Source: Pseudomonas putida (GTDB taxonomy: Bacteria > Pseudomonadota > Gammaproteobacteria > Pseudomonadales > Pseudomonadaceae). Taken from it: DNA of 64,000 bases. A model generated the notes under the pieces. That model had not been told where the DNA came from, did no database searches, and saw only the letters and a program-made list of their open reading frames with translations. The position numbers were made by a program, and so were the translations under genes. The DNA is taken from contig NZ_SMTE01000001.1 of the NCBI RefSeq assembly GCF_004357765.1, forward strand, positions 1 through 64,000. The letters are read 5' to 3'. Positions 55,341-63,813 of the stretch are shown here, piece by piece. Each line of letters opens with the position of its first letter. Position 1 is the stretch's first letter.

Positions 55341-56257
55341 GCGCTGCGTACCTGGCGTGGTTTGGCGCGGCTCAGTGCCAGGTTGAGGCGCTTGAGCAGC
55401 TGCGCCGGGTCTTCGTCCAGAGCCATCACGCTGGCCACCGTTGCGCTGAGTTGCAGGCGCTCGCCATGACGCCGGGTATGGTGGGCAAGGTGGGCGACGC
55501 TCAGGCGCAGGGCGTCGCCCATTGCCTGGGCCTGGCGCTCGCCGGTGTTGGGTAGCACGGCGACGAAGCGATCACCCGCCAGACGGCAGAGCATGTCCTG
55601 CTGACGCAGGTTCAGCACCAGCAATTGGGCGACCACCTGAAGTACCTGGTCGCCCTCGTCCTGGCCGTAGCGCTGGTTGATCAGGTTGAAACTGTCGAGG
55701 TCGATGGCCACCAGCGACAGCGGTTGCTGCTCGTCGGCAGCCTGGACCAGCGCCTGCTGCAGGTGTTGGCGCAGATATTGGGCGCCAGCCAGCGGGGTCA
55801 GCTTGTCGAACAGGCGATGTTCGCGAAACAGTTGCTCGCGCTTGCGCATCTGTTCGGTGATGGCGCGCTGCTCCTGTTGCAGGTGATACATGCCGAGGGT
55901 CATCAGCAGCATGCCGATCGGCATCGGTGCGGTTTCCAGCCAGTTATCCCAGATCGCCTCGGGGGCTAGGCGGATGAATTCGTCGAGGGTGTCCATCCAC
56001 ACCGAGAAGGCGATGCAGCACAATCCCAGGGACAGCAAGCGGGTGACTCGCCCGGCAGGGCGTCCGCGCAGCAGCATCACCAGCCAACCGCAGAGGATCA
56101 GGCAGGTGCCTCCTTCGCCGGCGACGTCCATCCAGTTGATCTCGGCCCAGGGTTTGACGGTGCCGGCGGCCAGGTAGATGAGCAGGCCGCAGTTGGCTGC
56201 CAGGACCAAACAGGCCAGGGTCAGCCCATGCTGTTTCAGAAGCGGGGGAAGGCGCAT
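55337..56257 (-). CDS. Membrane GGDEF-domain protein with degenerate active site
   Basis: 306 residues: three to four hydrophobic segments in residues 11-125, a linker helix, then a GGDEF fold (about 150-306) with IDLDSFNLINQRYGQDEGDQVLQ. The signature loop reads AGDRF (227-231) in place of GGDEF or GGEEF, so cyclic-di-GMP synthesis is doubtful; it may bind nucleotide or protein only. ATG 56257 has GGAT about 9 bases upstream and is preferred to an ATG at 56275 without one. It overlaps the AraC gene by 4 bases. Confidence 0.8.
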   Translation of the reverse strand: MRLPPLLKQHGLTLACLVLAANCGLLIYLAAGTVKPWAEINWMDVAGEGGTCLILCGWLVMLLRGRPAGRVTRLLSLGLCCIAFSVWMDTLDEFIRLAPEAIWDNWLETAPMPIGMLLMTLGMYHLQQEQRAITEQMRKREQLFREHRLFDKLTPLAGAQYLRQHLQQALVQAADEQQPLSLVAIDLDSFNLINQRYGQDEGDQVLQVVAQLLVLNLRQQDMLCRLAGDRFVAVLPNTGERQAQAMGDALRLSVAHLAHHTRRHGERLQLSATVASVMALDEDPAQLLKRLNLALSRAKPRQVRSA

Positions 56258-56367
56258 GTGCGGGTGATCCTTCATTGTTGTAGTCGAGTGCGGCCCTGGC
56301 ATGGATGCCTGCGCAAGCGCCAGGGGCTTGCGCAGCATGCCTGGGGTTTATCTCAATCCGATGACGC

Positions 56368-57771
56368 TCACTTGCCCCGTGTAGTGCAGGGCAGCCCGTC
56401 CGGCCCTGTGTTTTCGCGACAGAAGCGTTCTTGCGCCAGCGCTAGTCTGGGCGCTTGCAGGAATTTACGGCCCTTGGCGTCGCGCTGGATGTCGAACGCA
56501 TCGTAGAGCTGGTCGTCCGCCGAGTAGGCGCGTACGCGCAGGCGGTTCTGCTCGACCTCGACGGTCTGGTACAGCTGGGTATCCTCGGCAATACGATCGG
56601 GCTGGGTGTGGGCGCGGTCGTTCAGGCCATACATCTTCGAGCCGGTGACCGAAACCATGTATACCGGCCCGATGGGGCGTTTGTTGCGTTGCGCTGCCTG
56701 GGTAGCAACGCGGCCCTGGGCATGGGTCAGGCGGCTGTAACAGTGATCATGACCTTGCAGCACCAGATCGACCTTGTAGCGCTCGAGCAGGGGTTGCCAG
56801 GCCGTCTTGAGTACCTCGGTGTCGTCCGGTCGGGCGCAGGTGTAGACCGGCTGGTGCATCACCACGATGTTCCAGCGTGCCTTGCTGTTGGCCAGCGTGT
56901 CTTCCAACCAGCGTGTTTGTGCTTCCAAGGTGCCCAGGTCCAGGGCTGAGGTGCCGTCGAGGACCACGAAGCGCACGTTCTGGTAGTCGCTGAAGTAGCT
57001 GGTGGCCTGGACGCCAGCTGCGCCGTTGCGTGGCAAGGCGAACTGCGCCGGTACATGGGGGCTGAGGGTGCGGCTTTCGCTGCCATCCGGATTACGCGCC
57101 TCGAGGTATTCGTGGTTGCCGAACGCCGGCAACTGCGGGACAGCTGCATAGGACCAGCCGCCGGCCTGGTTCCATTCGCCCCATTCGTCGTCATGGGCCA
57201 GGTCGTCGCGTGAGGCCACCAGGTCGCCGGCGTGCACCACCAGGGCTGGATGGGCGACGCTGCGCAGGGCTTGGCGGATGGTGCGCGAGGCGATGGCGAG
57301 GATGTCGTTCTGGGTGTCGCCGAGGTAGACGAAAGTGAACGGCGCGAAGGTCGCCTTGGCGGTGCGGAATTGATGCCATTCGCTCCATCCGGCACTGCCT
57401 TTGACCCGGTATACATAGGCGGTGTCGGACCGCAGATGGTCCAGGCGCACCTGATGGTAGTTGGCCGGGCCATTATCGCTGTCCAGGCGCTGGGTGATAC
57501 CTTCGACCTGCGTGGCCTTGGCTGCCAGCGAGGGGCCGGCAAGAGCTGGGCCCAGTTCCAGTACGGCGTCTGCCTGGGCCAGGTCGGTGCGGTAGCTGAC
57601 GGCCATCTGGGTGGCGGCGTTCTGCCCAGGCGTGAGCACGATACGGTCGGCCAGGCCTTTGGCCGCGTAGGGCAGACCGGCCGAGCGCGGCAGCGGCTGG
57701 GCTTCGGGCTGCGCGGCGGCCAAGGGCAGGGCGACGCACAGCAGGGTGGCGAACAGCAGGGGGCGATGCAT
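56368..57771 (-). CDS. Periplasmic/secreted purple acid phosphatase-like metallophosphoesterase
   Basis: 467 residues: signal peptide (to about 20), an N-terminal fibronectin-like domain (about 40-140, with DRIVLTPGQNAATQMAVSYRTD and TAYVYRVKGS), and a calcineurin-type phosphatase domain. The metal motifs appear in order: YLGDTQND, VHAGDLV, FGNHEY, VMHQPVY and GHDHCYSR. Purple acid phosphatases release phosphate from organic esters, and some act on phytate. A PhoB-box-like sequence (57828-57845) faces this gene. It is divergent from the phytase cluster. Confidence 0.87.
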   Translation of the reverse strand: MHRPLLFATLLCVALPLAAAQPEAQPLPRSAGLPYAAKGLADRIVLTPGQNAATQMAVSYRTDLAQADAVLELGPALAGPSLAAKATQVEGITQRLDSDNGPANYHQVRLDHLRSDTAYVYRVKGSAGWSEWHQFRTAKATFAPFTFVYLGDTQNDILAIASRTIRQALRSVAHPALVVHAGDLVASRDDLAHDDEWGEWNQAGGWSYAAVPQLPAFGNHEYLEARNPDGSESRTLSPHVPAQFALPRNGAAGVQATSYFSDYQNVRFVVLDGTSALDLGTLEAQTRWLEDTLANSKARWNIVVMHQPVYTCARPDDTEVLKTAWQPLLERYKVDLVLQGHDHCYSRLTHAQGRVATQAAQRNKRPIGPVYMVSVTGSKMYGLNDRAHTQPDRIAEDTQLYQTVEVEQNRLRVRAYSADDQLYDAFDIQRDAKGRKFLQAPRLALAQERFCRENTGPDGLPCTTRGK

Positions 57772-57827
57772 GGGGTTTCCTCGTTAGGCCCGTAAGGCGT
57801 GTTGGGGCGCAAAGGAAACAAAGCCAG

Positions 57828-57845
57828 ATGACGGTTCGGTGACGC
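57828..57845 (-). promoter_or_regulatory. PhoB-box-like sequence for the phosphatase gene
   Basis: Read on the minus strand: GCGTCAC-CGAA-CCGTCAT, two 7-base direct repeats separated by 4 bases, close to the Pho box consensus CTGTCAT-N4-CTGTCAT. It lies 57 bases before the phosphatase start. The downstream -10 is not clear. Assignment rests on sequence likeness and the function of the gene. Confidence 0.55.
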
Positions 57846-57912
57846 GGCAGGGGGTCGATTTAGCTCAGATGACTATCAGAAAAATCGCGATTTATCGGGC
57901 GAAACCGTCTCT

Positions 57913-57995
57913 TGCAGGAGCGGGTAAACCCGCGAAGAACAACCGCGTGGATGGCACCGGCGGTGCCGGTGTTCGCGGGTAAACCCGCTCCTACA
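57913..57995. repeat. Inverted pair of P. putida-type REP elements
   Basis: TGCAGGAGCGGGTAAACCCG (57913-57932, continuing CGAA) and its mirror TTCGCGGGTAAACCCGCTCC (57972-57991, continuing TACA) face each other. Between them is a hairpin GGCACCG-G-CGGTGCC (57953-57967). These are the 35-base extragenic palindromes characteristic of the P. putida group. The pair lies within the divergent control region of the phosphatase and phytase genes, between the two Pho-box-like sites. Confidence 0.85.
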
Positions 57996-58078
57996 CGAAC
58001 GCATGGGTAGGTCATATCAGCTCAGATTCACCCCGAAATAGTCTGAAAACGAGCGTTTCAGAGCCTGCGGAGCAGAGC

Positions 58079-58112
58079 CTGTCACGTAACTGCCACAGAC
58101 AATTTCTAGCTT
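58079..58112 (+). promoter_or_regulatory. PhoB box and -10 upstream of the phytate receptor gene
   Basis: CTGTCAC-GTAA-CTGCCAC (58079-58096) matches the two-repeat Pho box at 12 of the 14 repeat positions if C or T is allowed at the last base. TAGCTT (58107-58112) lies 10 bases after it, the spacing used by PhoB-activated promoters where the box replaces the -35. It is 50 bases before the TonB-dependent receptor gene. Confidence 0.65.
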
Positions 58113-58161
58113 TCGCAGCCATTCCCGGAATCACCGGGCCACTGCAAGCGAGGATTTCAAG

Positions 58162-60639
58162 GTGGCAATGCCGTTTCGTCACATCCGCAATGCCGGGTTC
58201 AGGTTCAGCCTGCTGACCGTCGCGATCACCGCCGCCCCCGCCTGGGGTCAGGAAGAGGTGGTGGAGCGGGTCGAGGTGATCGGCCAGGCCGCCAGCATCG
58301 ACAAGGCGCTGCAGGAGCAGAAGCGCTCCGACAGCATCGAGAGCGTGGTGCACGCCGATGCCGTTGGCCAACTGCCCGATGACAACGCCGCCGAGGCCCT
58401 GCAGCGGATTCCCGGGGTGTCGGTTGAACGCGACCAGGGTGAAGGGCGTTTCGTCAGCGTGCGCGGCATCGCGCCGGACCTCAACAGCGTTACCATCAAC
58501 GGCACACTGGTGCCCGCCCCCGAAGGCGATCGCCGAGCAGTGGCCCTGGATGTGTTGCCGGCTGAGTTGGTGCAGTCGCTATCGGTGGTCAAGAGCCTGA
58601 CGCCGGACATGGACGCCAACTCCCTGGGCGGCACCATCGAGGTCGAGAGCCTGTCGGCCTTCGATCATGACGGGCTGTTCTACACCCTTAGCGGCGAAGC
58701 CAGCCATGACACCAACGTCGACCGCGACAGCCCGAAGTTTTCCGGCGCGGTCAGCGACCGCTTCAGCCTCGGTGACGGCATCGACAACTTCGGTGTGGCC
58801 GCGGCGTTCAGCTGGCAGAAGCGCAAGTTCGGATCGGACAACGTCGAAACCGGTGGCAACTGGGACTTCGACGACGGCGCCCGACTCGAAGAGGTCGAGG
58901 CCCGCGATTATGAAATCACCCGCGAGCGCACCGGTCTGGGTCTGAACTTCGACTATCAGCCAGACGACTTCTCCAGTTACTACCTGCGCACTCTCTACAG
59001 CAAGTTCAAGGATACCGAGACACGTAACGCCATGGGCCTGGAGTTCGCTGACCCACAGGCCTCCGGCGCGCGGGGCGAAGCTGAGGGCTGGCGTGATCTC
59101 AAGTCCCGCGAGGACACTCAGGAAATCCAGTCCTACGTACTCGGTGGCGAGCGCATCATCGATCTGTGGACCATCAGCGCCCAGGCCGGCTACAGCCAGG
59201 CCACCGAGCACGATCCGGGCGGCATCGCCGGCGCCAAGTTCGTCGGCGATTTCGCCGATGTCGGCTTCGATGGCACACGCAAGCCAAGCCTCAGCGTCGG
59301 CAGCGACTTCTACGACCCGACACGTTTTACCCTCGACGAAGTGGAGTGGGAAAAAGTCGACGGCAAGGATCAGGAAAAGAACATCCGCTTGGACCTGGCC
59401 CGTGATTATGAATGGCAAGGCAACGCCTCACAGGTCAAGTTCGGCGGCAAGCTCAGCCGTCGCGACAAGACCAGCGACACCGAGACCTGGGTCTACGACG
59501 ATTTCGACGACATCAGCCTCGCGGACTACCAGAGCGGCAGCGTCAACTACGCCCTGGACCATTACGGCAACGGCATCAGTGCCAGTGCGATCAAGAGCTT
59601 GATCGCCGGCCTGGACAAGGCGGCGTTCTACGACGAGGAGGCGTCGCGGATCAATGACTTCGACATGAGCGAGGACATCAATGCCGCCTACCTGATGAAC
59701 ACCCTGGACATTGGTGACTGGCGGCTGATTGCCGGCCTGCGCTACGAGGGCACCGAGTTCTCGGCCAAAGGCACCGGGCTGCGTGACGGTGTCTACGAGG
59801 ACATCAGCAGCGACAACCGCTACGACCACTGGCTGCCAGGTGTGCACGCCCGTTATCAGCTGTCGCCCTCGACGGCGATCCGTGCGGCCTGGACCAACAG
59901 CGTGGTGCGTCCGACCTTTGGCCAGCTGGCACCGGGCTTCGTCATCGACGAGAGCGATGCCTCCTTCGGCAACCCGGAACTCAAACCGCTGGAATCGATG
60001 AACCTCGACCTCGGCATCGAGCACTACATGGGCCGTGCCGGCGTGGCCTCGGCGTTCCTGTTCTACAAGGACATCGATAACTTCATCTACAGCACCGACC
60101 TCGCCGGCACCGGGCAGTGGGTCGATTTCGACGAGGCACTGACCTACGAGAACGGCGACGGCGCCAAGCTGTACGGGCTGGAGCTTGCCTATTCGCAGAA
60201 GTTCGATTGGCTGCCAGCGCCCTGGAACGGCGTGTTGTTAGGCGCGAACCTGACCTTGAGCAAGTCTGACGCCACCCTCAAAGGGCCCGGCGGCAAGCGC
60301 GACATCGACCTGCCGAACCAATCCGATACCGTCGGCAACTTCATGGTCGGCTGGGAAAACGACCGCTTCAACATGCGAGTGGCCGCCAACTACAAGTCCG
60401 GCTACCTGCTGGAGGTCGGCGCCATCGACGACAAAGCCCATGACCAGTACGTCGACGACTCGCTGCACGTCGACTTCAAGGCCGGCTATTTCATCACCCC
60501 GGAACTGCAGGTGACCTTCGAGGCGCAGAACATCACAGATGAGTCCTACTACGTCTACACCGGCCATCAACGCTACAACGCTCAATACGAAGAGTACGGC
60601 CCGACCTACAAGCTCGGCCTGACCCTTACCCACTTCTGA
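58162..60639 (+). CDS. TonB-dependent receptor, probable phytate/inositol phosphate uptake
   Basis: 825 residues: signal peptide (to about 30), plug (about 45-160, with RIPGVSVERDQGEGRFVSVRGIAPDLNSVTINGTLVPAP) and a large barrel ending in LTHF. The plug pattern is that of the Caulobacter/Xanthomonas-type receptors often tied to carbon or phosphate esters rather than siderophores. The start is GTG 58162 (AGGA 7 bases upstream) or ATG 58168. The next gene is a phytase and a Pho box precedes, so phytate or its breakdown products are the inferred ligand. Confidence 0.85.
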   Translation: MAMPFRHIRNAGFRFSLLTVAITAAPAWGQEEVVERVEVIGQAASIDKALQEQKRSDSIESVVHADAVGQLPDDNAAEALQRIPGVSVERDQGEGRFVSVRGIAPDLNSVTINGTLVPAPEGDRRAVALDVLPAELVQSLSVVKSLTPDMDANSLGGTIEVESLSAFDHDGLFYTLSGEASHDTNVDRDSPKFSGAVSDRFSLGDGIDNFGVAAAFSWQKRKFGSDNVETGGNWDFDDGARLEEVEARDYEITRERTGLGLNFDYQPDDFSSYYLRTLYSKFKDTETRNAMGLEFADPQASGARGEAEGWRDLKSREDTQEIQSYVLGGERIIDLWTISAQAGYSQATEHDPGGIAGAKFVGDFADVGFDGTRKPSLSVGSDFYDPTRFTLDEVEWEKVDGKDQEKNIRLDLARDYEWQGNASQVKFGGKLSRRDKTSDTETWVYDDFDDISLADYQSGSVNYALDHYGNGISASAIKSLIAGLDKAAFYDEEASRINDFDMSEDINAAYLMNTLDIGDWRLIAGLRYEGTEFSAKGTGLRDGVYEDISSDNRYDHWLPGVHARYQLSPSTAIRAAWTNSVVRPTFGQLAPGFVIDESDASFGNPELKPLESMNLDLGIEHYMGRAGVASAFLFYKDIDNFIYSTDLAGTGQWVDFDEALTYENGDGAKLYGLELAYSQKFDWLPAPWNGVLLGANLTLSKSDATLKGPGGKRDIDLPNQSDTVGNFMVGWENDRFNMRVAANYKSGYLLEVGAIDDKAHDQYVDDSLHVDFKAGYFITPELQVTFEAQNITDESYYVYTGHQRYNAQYEEYGPTYKLGLTLTHF

Positions 60640-60668
60640 TCGATCGTCTTCAGGGATAGTGCTTGACC

Positions 60669-62561
60669 ATGCGTATGTTTACCTTGTCGATGCTGGGGCT
60701 GTGTGTGGCCCTGGCGCAGAGTGGTGCCCAAGCGGCGCCAGAGCTGGCCTTGCAGGCTTCGCAAAACGATAGCGCCGCGGTCCAGTGGCTGGCGCCACTG
60801 CCTTTCATGAAACAGGCCGAACGCGTGCAAGTGGCGGCCAAAGCGCTGCAACTGGTGGACCACCAGGGGCGGGTGCTGAGCGAGCTGGCGGGGCGTTTCG
60901 AGTCACTCGACCACCGCATCGACGATCGCGGGTTGCTGGTCGCTACGCTCGAAAAGCGCCGTCAGCAGGCGTTGCTGGCCAGGCTCGACGCCAGCGGCCA
61001 GTGGGGCGCTCCGTTGTACCTGCCGAAAACCCGCTACGCCATCGAAGGGCTGTGCCTATATCGCGACAGTGCCCGCAACGACTTCCTGTTCCTGGTCGGC
61101 GAGGAGGGCATTGGCGAGCAATGGCTGGTGGCCCAGGCTGGCCGTCCGTTGCCTGAGGCGCGCCAGGTTCGGGCACTGAGCCTGCCGCCGCAAAGTGCGT
61201 TCTGCCAGGTCGACGACAGCAGCCACGCCCTCTATGTCAACGAAGAGAACGTCGGTCTGTGGCGTTATGAGGCGGGTTCCGAGGCGCCCTTGGTCCGTGA
61301 GCCGGTGGACCTGCGTGAGCCATTCGGCGGCCTGGCCAAGGCGGCGGCCGGTATGGCCGTGGTGCCCGGTGGCTTGTTGCTGCTGGACTCCGCCGCTGCT
61401 GCTTTGCACCTGTACCAGCGTAGCGCTGCCCAGTGGCAACGCGCCGGCACGCTGCCGTTGCCTGGATTGGATGAACCCGAACAGGTGAGCGCCCGCGTGG
61501 GCGACCAGGGCCTGGATCTGTTGCTGGTCGATGACCAGGGCAGCCACCAAGCGCGCCTGGGCTGGTTGCCCAAAACCGCGCCAGCGAACGAGTCGCCGGT
61601 ACAACTGAGTGCCCAGGTGCAGACCGATGTCGTGCCCAGCCTGGGTGATGCCGCCGACGATCCGGCCATCTGGGTTCATCCGAGTGAACCTGCGCGCAGC
61701 CGCGTGCTGGGTACCGACAAAAAGGGTGGCCTGCTGGTCTACGACCTGCAAGGCAAGCAGCTACAGGACTTGCGCGTGGGGCGTTTGAACAACGTCGATG
61801 TGCGCAGTGGCTTCCAGCTCGGCGAGCGTCGGGTTGACCTGGCGGTGGCCAGCAACCGTGACCGCAATACCCTGCAGCTGTTCGCCATCGATCCAGCCAG
61901 CGGTGAGCTCAGCGACATCGGCCAGGTGCAGACGGCGCTCAAGGAAATCTATGGCCTGTGCCTGTTCAAGGAGGCCAAGGGCGCGATCCACGCGATCGCC
62001 AACGACAAGGACGGCCGTTTCGTGCAGTACCGCCTCGATGGCCACGACGGCAAGGTCGCCGGCGAACTGGTACGCACCTTCAGCACCCGGACTCAGTCCG
62101 AAGGTTGTGTGGCCGACGACCGCACGCAGCGCCTGTTCGTGGCCGAGGAAGACGTCGCGGTGTGGGCTTTGGACGCCCGCGCCGAAGCATCGGCGCAACT
62201 GGAGCAGGTGATCGCGGTAGGCGGTCCGGTCAAGGACGATATCGAGGGCCTGGCGCTGTATCACGGCGCCAAACGGGATTACCTGGTGCTCTCGAGCCAG
62301 GGCAACGATCGCTACGTGGTAGTCGAGGCCCAGGCGCCGTATCGCCTGCGCGGTAGCTTCCAGGTTGGCCTTGACGCAGTGCGTGGCATTGATGGCGCCT
62401 CCGAGACCGACGGCCTCGAGGTGACCTCGGCCAATCTCGGTGGACCATGGGCCCAGGGCATGCTGGTGGTGCAGGACGGCCGCAAGCGTCTGCCCGAGGG
62501 CAACCAGAACTTCAAATACGTACCGTGGGCGGACATCGCCAGGGCACTAAAACTCGACTGA
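60669..62561 (+). CDS. Two-domain beta-propeller phytase (3-phytase)
   Basis: Releases phosphate from phytate in a calcium-dependent reaction. 630 residues: signal peptide (to about 22), an N-terminal propeller-like half (about 25-300) lacking the metal signature, and a complete C-terminal beta-propeller phytase domain from about 320. In the C-terminal domain the motifs DDPAIWVHP (about 330), LNNVDVRSGF, VASNRDRNTLQLF, IYGLCLF, QSEGCVADD, FVAEEDVAVW, DIEGLALY, VLSSQGNDRY and ETDGLEV are all present. ATG 60669 is listed; TTG 60663 with AGGGA is an alternative. It follows the receptor gene by 29 bases. Confidence 0.92.
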   Translation: MRMFTLSMLGLCVALAQSGAQAAPELALQASQNDSAAVQWLAPLPFMKQAERVQVAAKALQLVDHQGRVLSELAGRFESLDHRIDDRGLLVATLEKRRQQALLARLDASGQWGAPLYLPKTRYAIEGLCLYRDSARNDFLFLVGEEGIGEQWLVAQAGRPLPEARQVRALSLPPQSAFCQVDDSSHALYVNEENVGLWRYEAGSEAPLVREPVDLREPFGGLAKAAAGMAVVPGGLLLLDSAAAALHLYQRSAAQWQRAGTLPLPGLDEPEQVSARVGDQGLDLLLVDDQGSHQARLGWLPKTAPANESPVQLSAQVQTDVVPSLGDAADDPAIWVHPSEPARSRVLGTDKKGGLLVYDLQGKQLQDLRVGRLNNVDVRSGFQLGERRVDLAVASNRDRNTLQLFAIDPASGELSDIGQVQTALKEIYGLCLFKEAKGAIHAIANDKDGRFVQYRLDGHDGKVAGELVRTFSTRTQSEGCVADDRTQRLFVAEEDVAVWALDARAEASAQLEQVIAVGGPVKDDIEGLALYHGAKRDYLVLSSQGNDRYVVVEAQAPYRLRGSFQVGLDAVRGIDGASETDGLEVTSANLGGPWAQGMLVVQDGRKRLPEGNQNFKYVPWADIARALKLD

Positions 62562-62645
62562 ATGTCGCCTGCCTGTCATCCAGACGCAACCTCGCTGCCA
62601 TTGACTATGGAGCCAATGGCGACACGATAGAAAAGGACTCGACCC

Positions 62646-63356
62646 ATGCAAACTCCAACTCCACTCGAACACACTACCGTCTGGGGCCTGGTCAGCGATG
62701 CCAGCCTGGTGGTCCAGGCCGTCATGCTGTGCCTGGTACTGGCCTCGTTGATCAGTTGGTACCTGATCGTCCAGCGCGGTACGGCGTTGCGCCGAGCTGA
62801 CGCGCACTGCCGGGCGTTCCTGCGGCAGTTCCGCGGCGCTGAGACCAGTCAGTTGTATCAGGAACTGAAGAGCCAACCGATACCCGCGCACGCCGGGCTG
62901 CAACGGTTGTTTCTCGCCGGTTACCAGAGTTTCCAGCAATTGCAGCCGGGCCAGCAGCCGGACAGCGTGCTCGAAGGCGTCGAGCGCAGCCTGCTGGTGG
63001 CCATCGCGGAACAGGAGGAGTGCCTGGAGAAAGGTCTGCCGTTCCTCGCCACGGTGGGTTCGGTAAGCCCTTACATCGGCTTGTTCGGTACGGTTTGGGG
63101 GATCATGAACGCCTTCCTCGGCCTGTCCCAGGTGCAACAGGCGACTCTGTCCACTGTCGCCCCCGGCATCGCTGAGGCGCTGATCGCCACCGCCATCGGA
63201 CTGTTCGCGGCGATCCCGGCGGTGATGGCCTACAACCGCCTCACTGCCCGCAGCCAGGCGCTGCTGACTCGTTATTACGCATTCGGCAATGAACTGCAGG
63301 GCCGCCTGCAGCGCCGCTTGCAAGGTGCCAACCCGGCACTGGCCGTGGCAGCCTGA
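62646..63356 (+). CDS. tolQ: TolQ/ExbB-family proton channel
   Basis: 236 residues, three membrane helices: about 20-42, 128-155 and 165-190. The stretch TVGSVSPYIGLFGTVWGIMNAF and TVAPGIAEALIATAIGLFAAIPAVMAYNRL is of the TolQ rather than the short ExbB type. Such proteins form a proton-driven motor with TolR/ExbD that energises TolA or TonB. There is no pal or tolB nearby. The receptor/phytase context and the TonB-like gene at the window end suggest a dedicated transport motor. Confidence 0.9.
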   Translation: MQTPTPLEHTTVWGLVSDASLVVQAVMLCLVLASLISWYLIVQRGTALRRADAHCRAFLRQFRGAETSQLYQELKSQPIPAHAGLQRLFLAGYQSFQQLQPGQQPDSVLEGVERSLLVAIAEQEECLEKGLPFLATVGSVSPYIGLFGTVWGIMNAFLGLSQVQQATLSTVAPGIAEALIATAIGLFAAIPAVMAYNRLTARSQALLTRYYAFGNELQGRLQRRLQGANPALAVAA

Positions 63357-63367
63357 GGAGAACCCTG

Positions 63368-63811
63368 ATGCTGGTCAAACCTGTTCGCAAGCACGGCGTG
63401 AAAGCCGAAATGAACGTGGTGCCTTACATCGACGTGATGCTGGTGCTGTTGGTGATCTTCATGGTCACCGCTCCGATGCTGGTACAGGGCGTGCAGATCG
63501 AGCTGCCTAAGGTGGCCGCCGAGGCCCTGCCTACACCGAACCAGCAGCGCATCGTCACCTTGTCGGTGAAGGCCGATGGCAGCTACTACTGGAACCTTGG
63601 CAGCGAAGTGGACACCACTGGGCAGACCGACAGCGCAGTGGATACCGCGCAGATGCGTGAAAAGATCGCCGCCATCGTCGCCGAGGACCCGCAGACCCAG
63701 GTATACCTGCGCGCCGATCAGCACACCGACTATGCCGCGGTGGTGGCCGGGATCGCCGAGCTGCAGCGCGGCGGCGTGGGCCGTCTGGGCCTGATCACCG
63801 AGGCGCCCTGA
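63368..63811 (+). CDS. tolR: TolR/ExbD-family motor protein
   Basis: 147 residues: one membrane helix (about 15-38) with the conserved Asp in MNVVPYIDVMLVLLVIFMVTAPMLVQG, and a periplasmic domain ending GVGRLGLITE. The membrane segment is of TolR type. It lies 11 bases after the TolQ-like gene, with GAGGAG-like spacing, and 2 bases before the TonB-like gene, so the three form one unit. Confidence 0.9.
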   Translation: MLVKPVRKHGVKAEMNVVPYIDVMLVLLVIFMVTAPMLVQGVQIELPKVAAEALPTPNQQRIVTLSVKADGSYYWNLGSEVDTTGQTDSAVDTAQMREKIAAIVAEDPQTQVYLRADQHTDYAAVVAGIAELQRGGVGRLGLITEAP

Positions 63812-63813
63812 TC

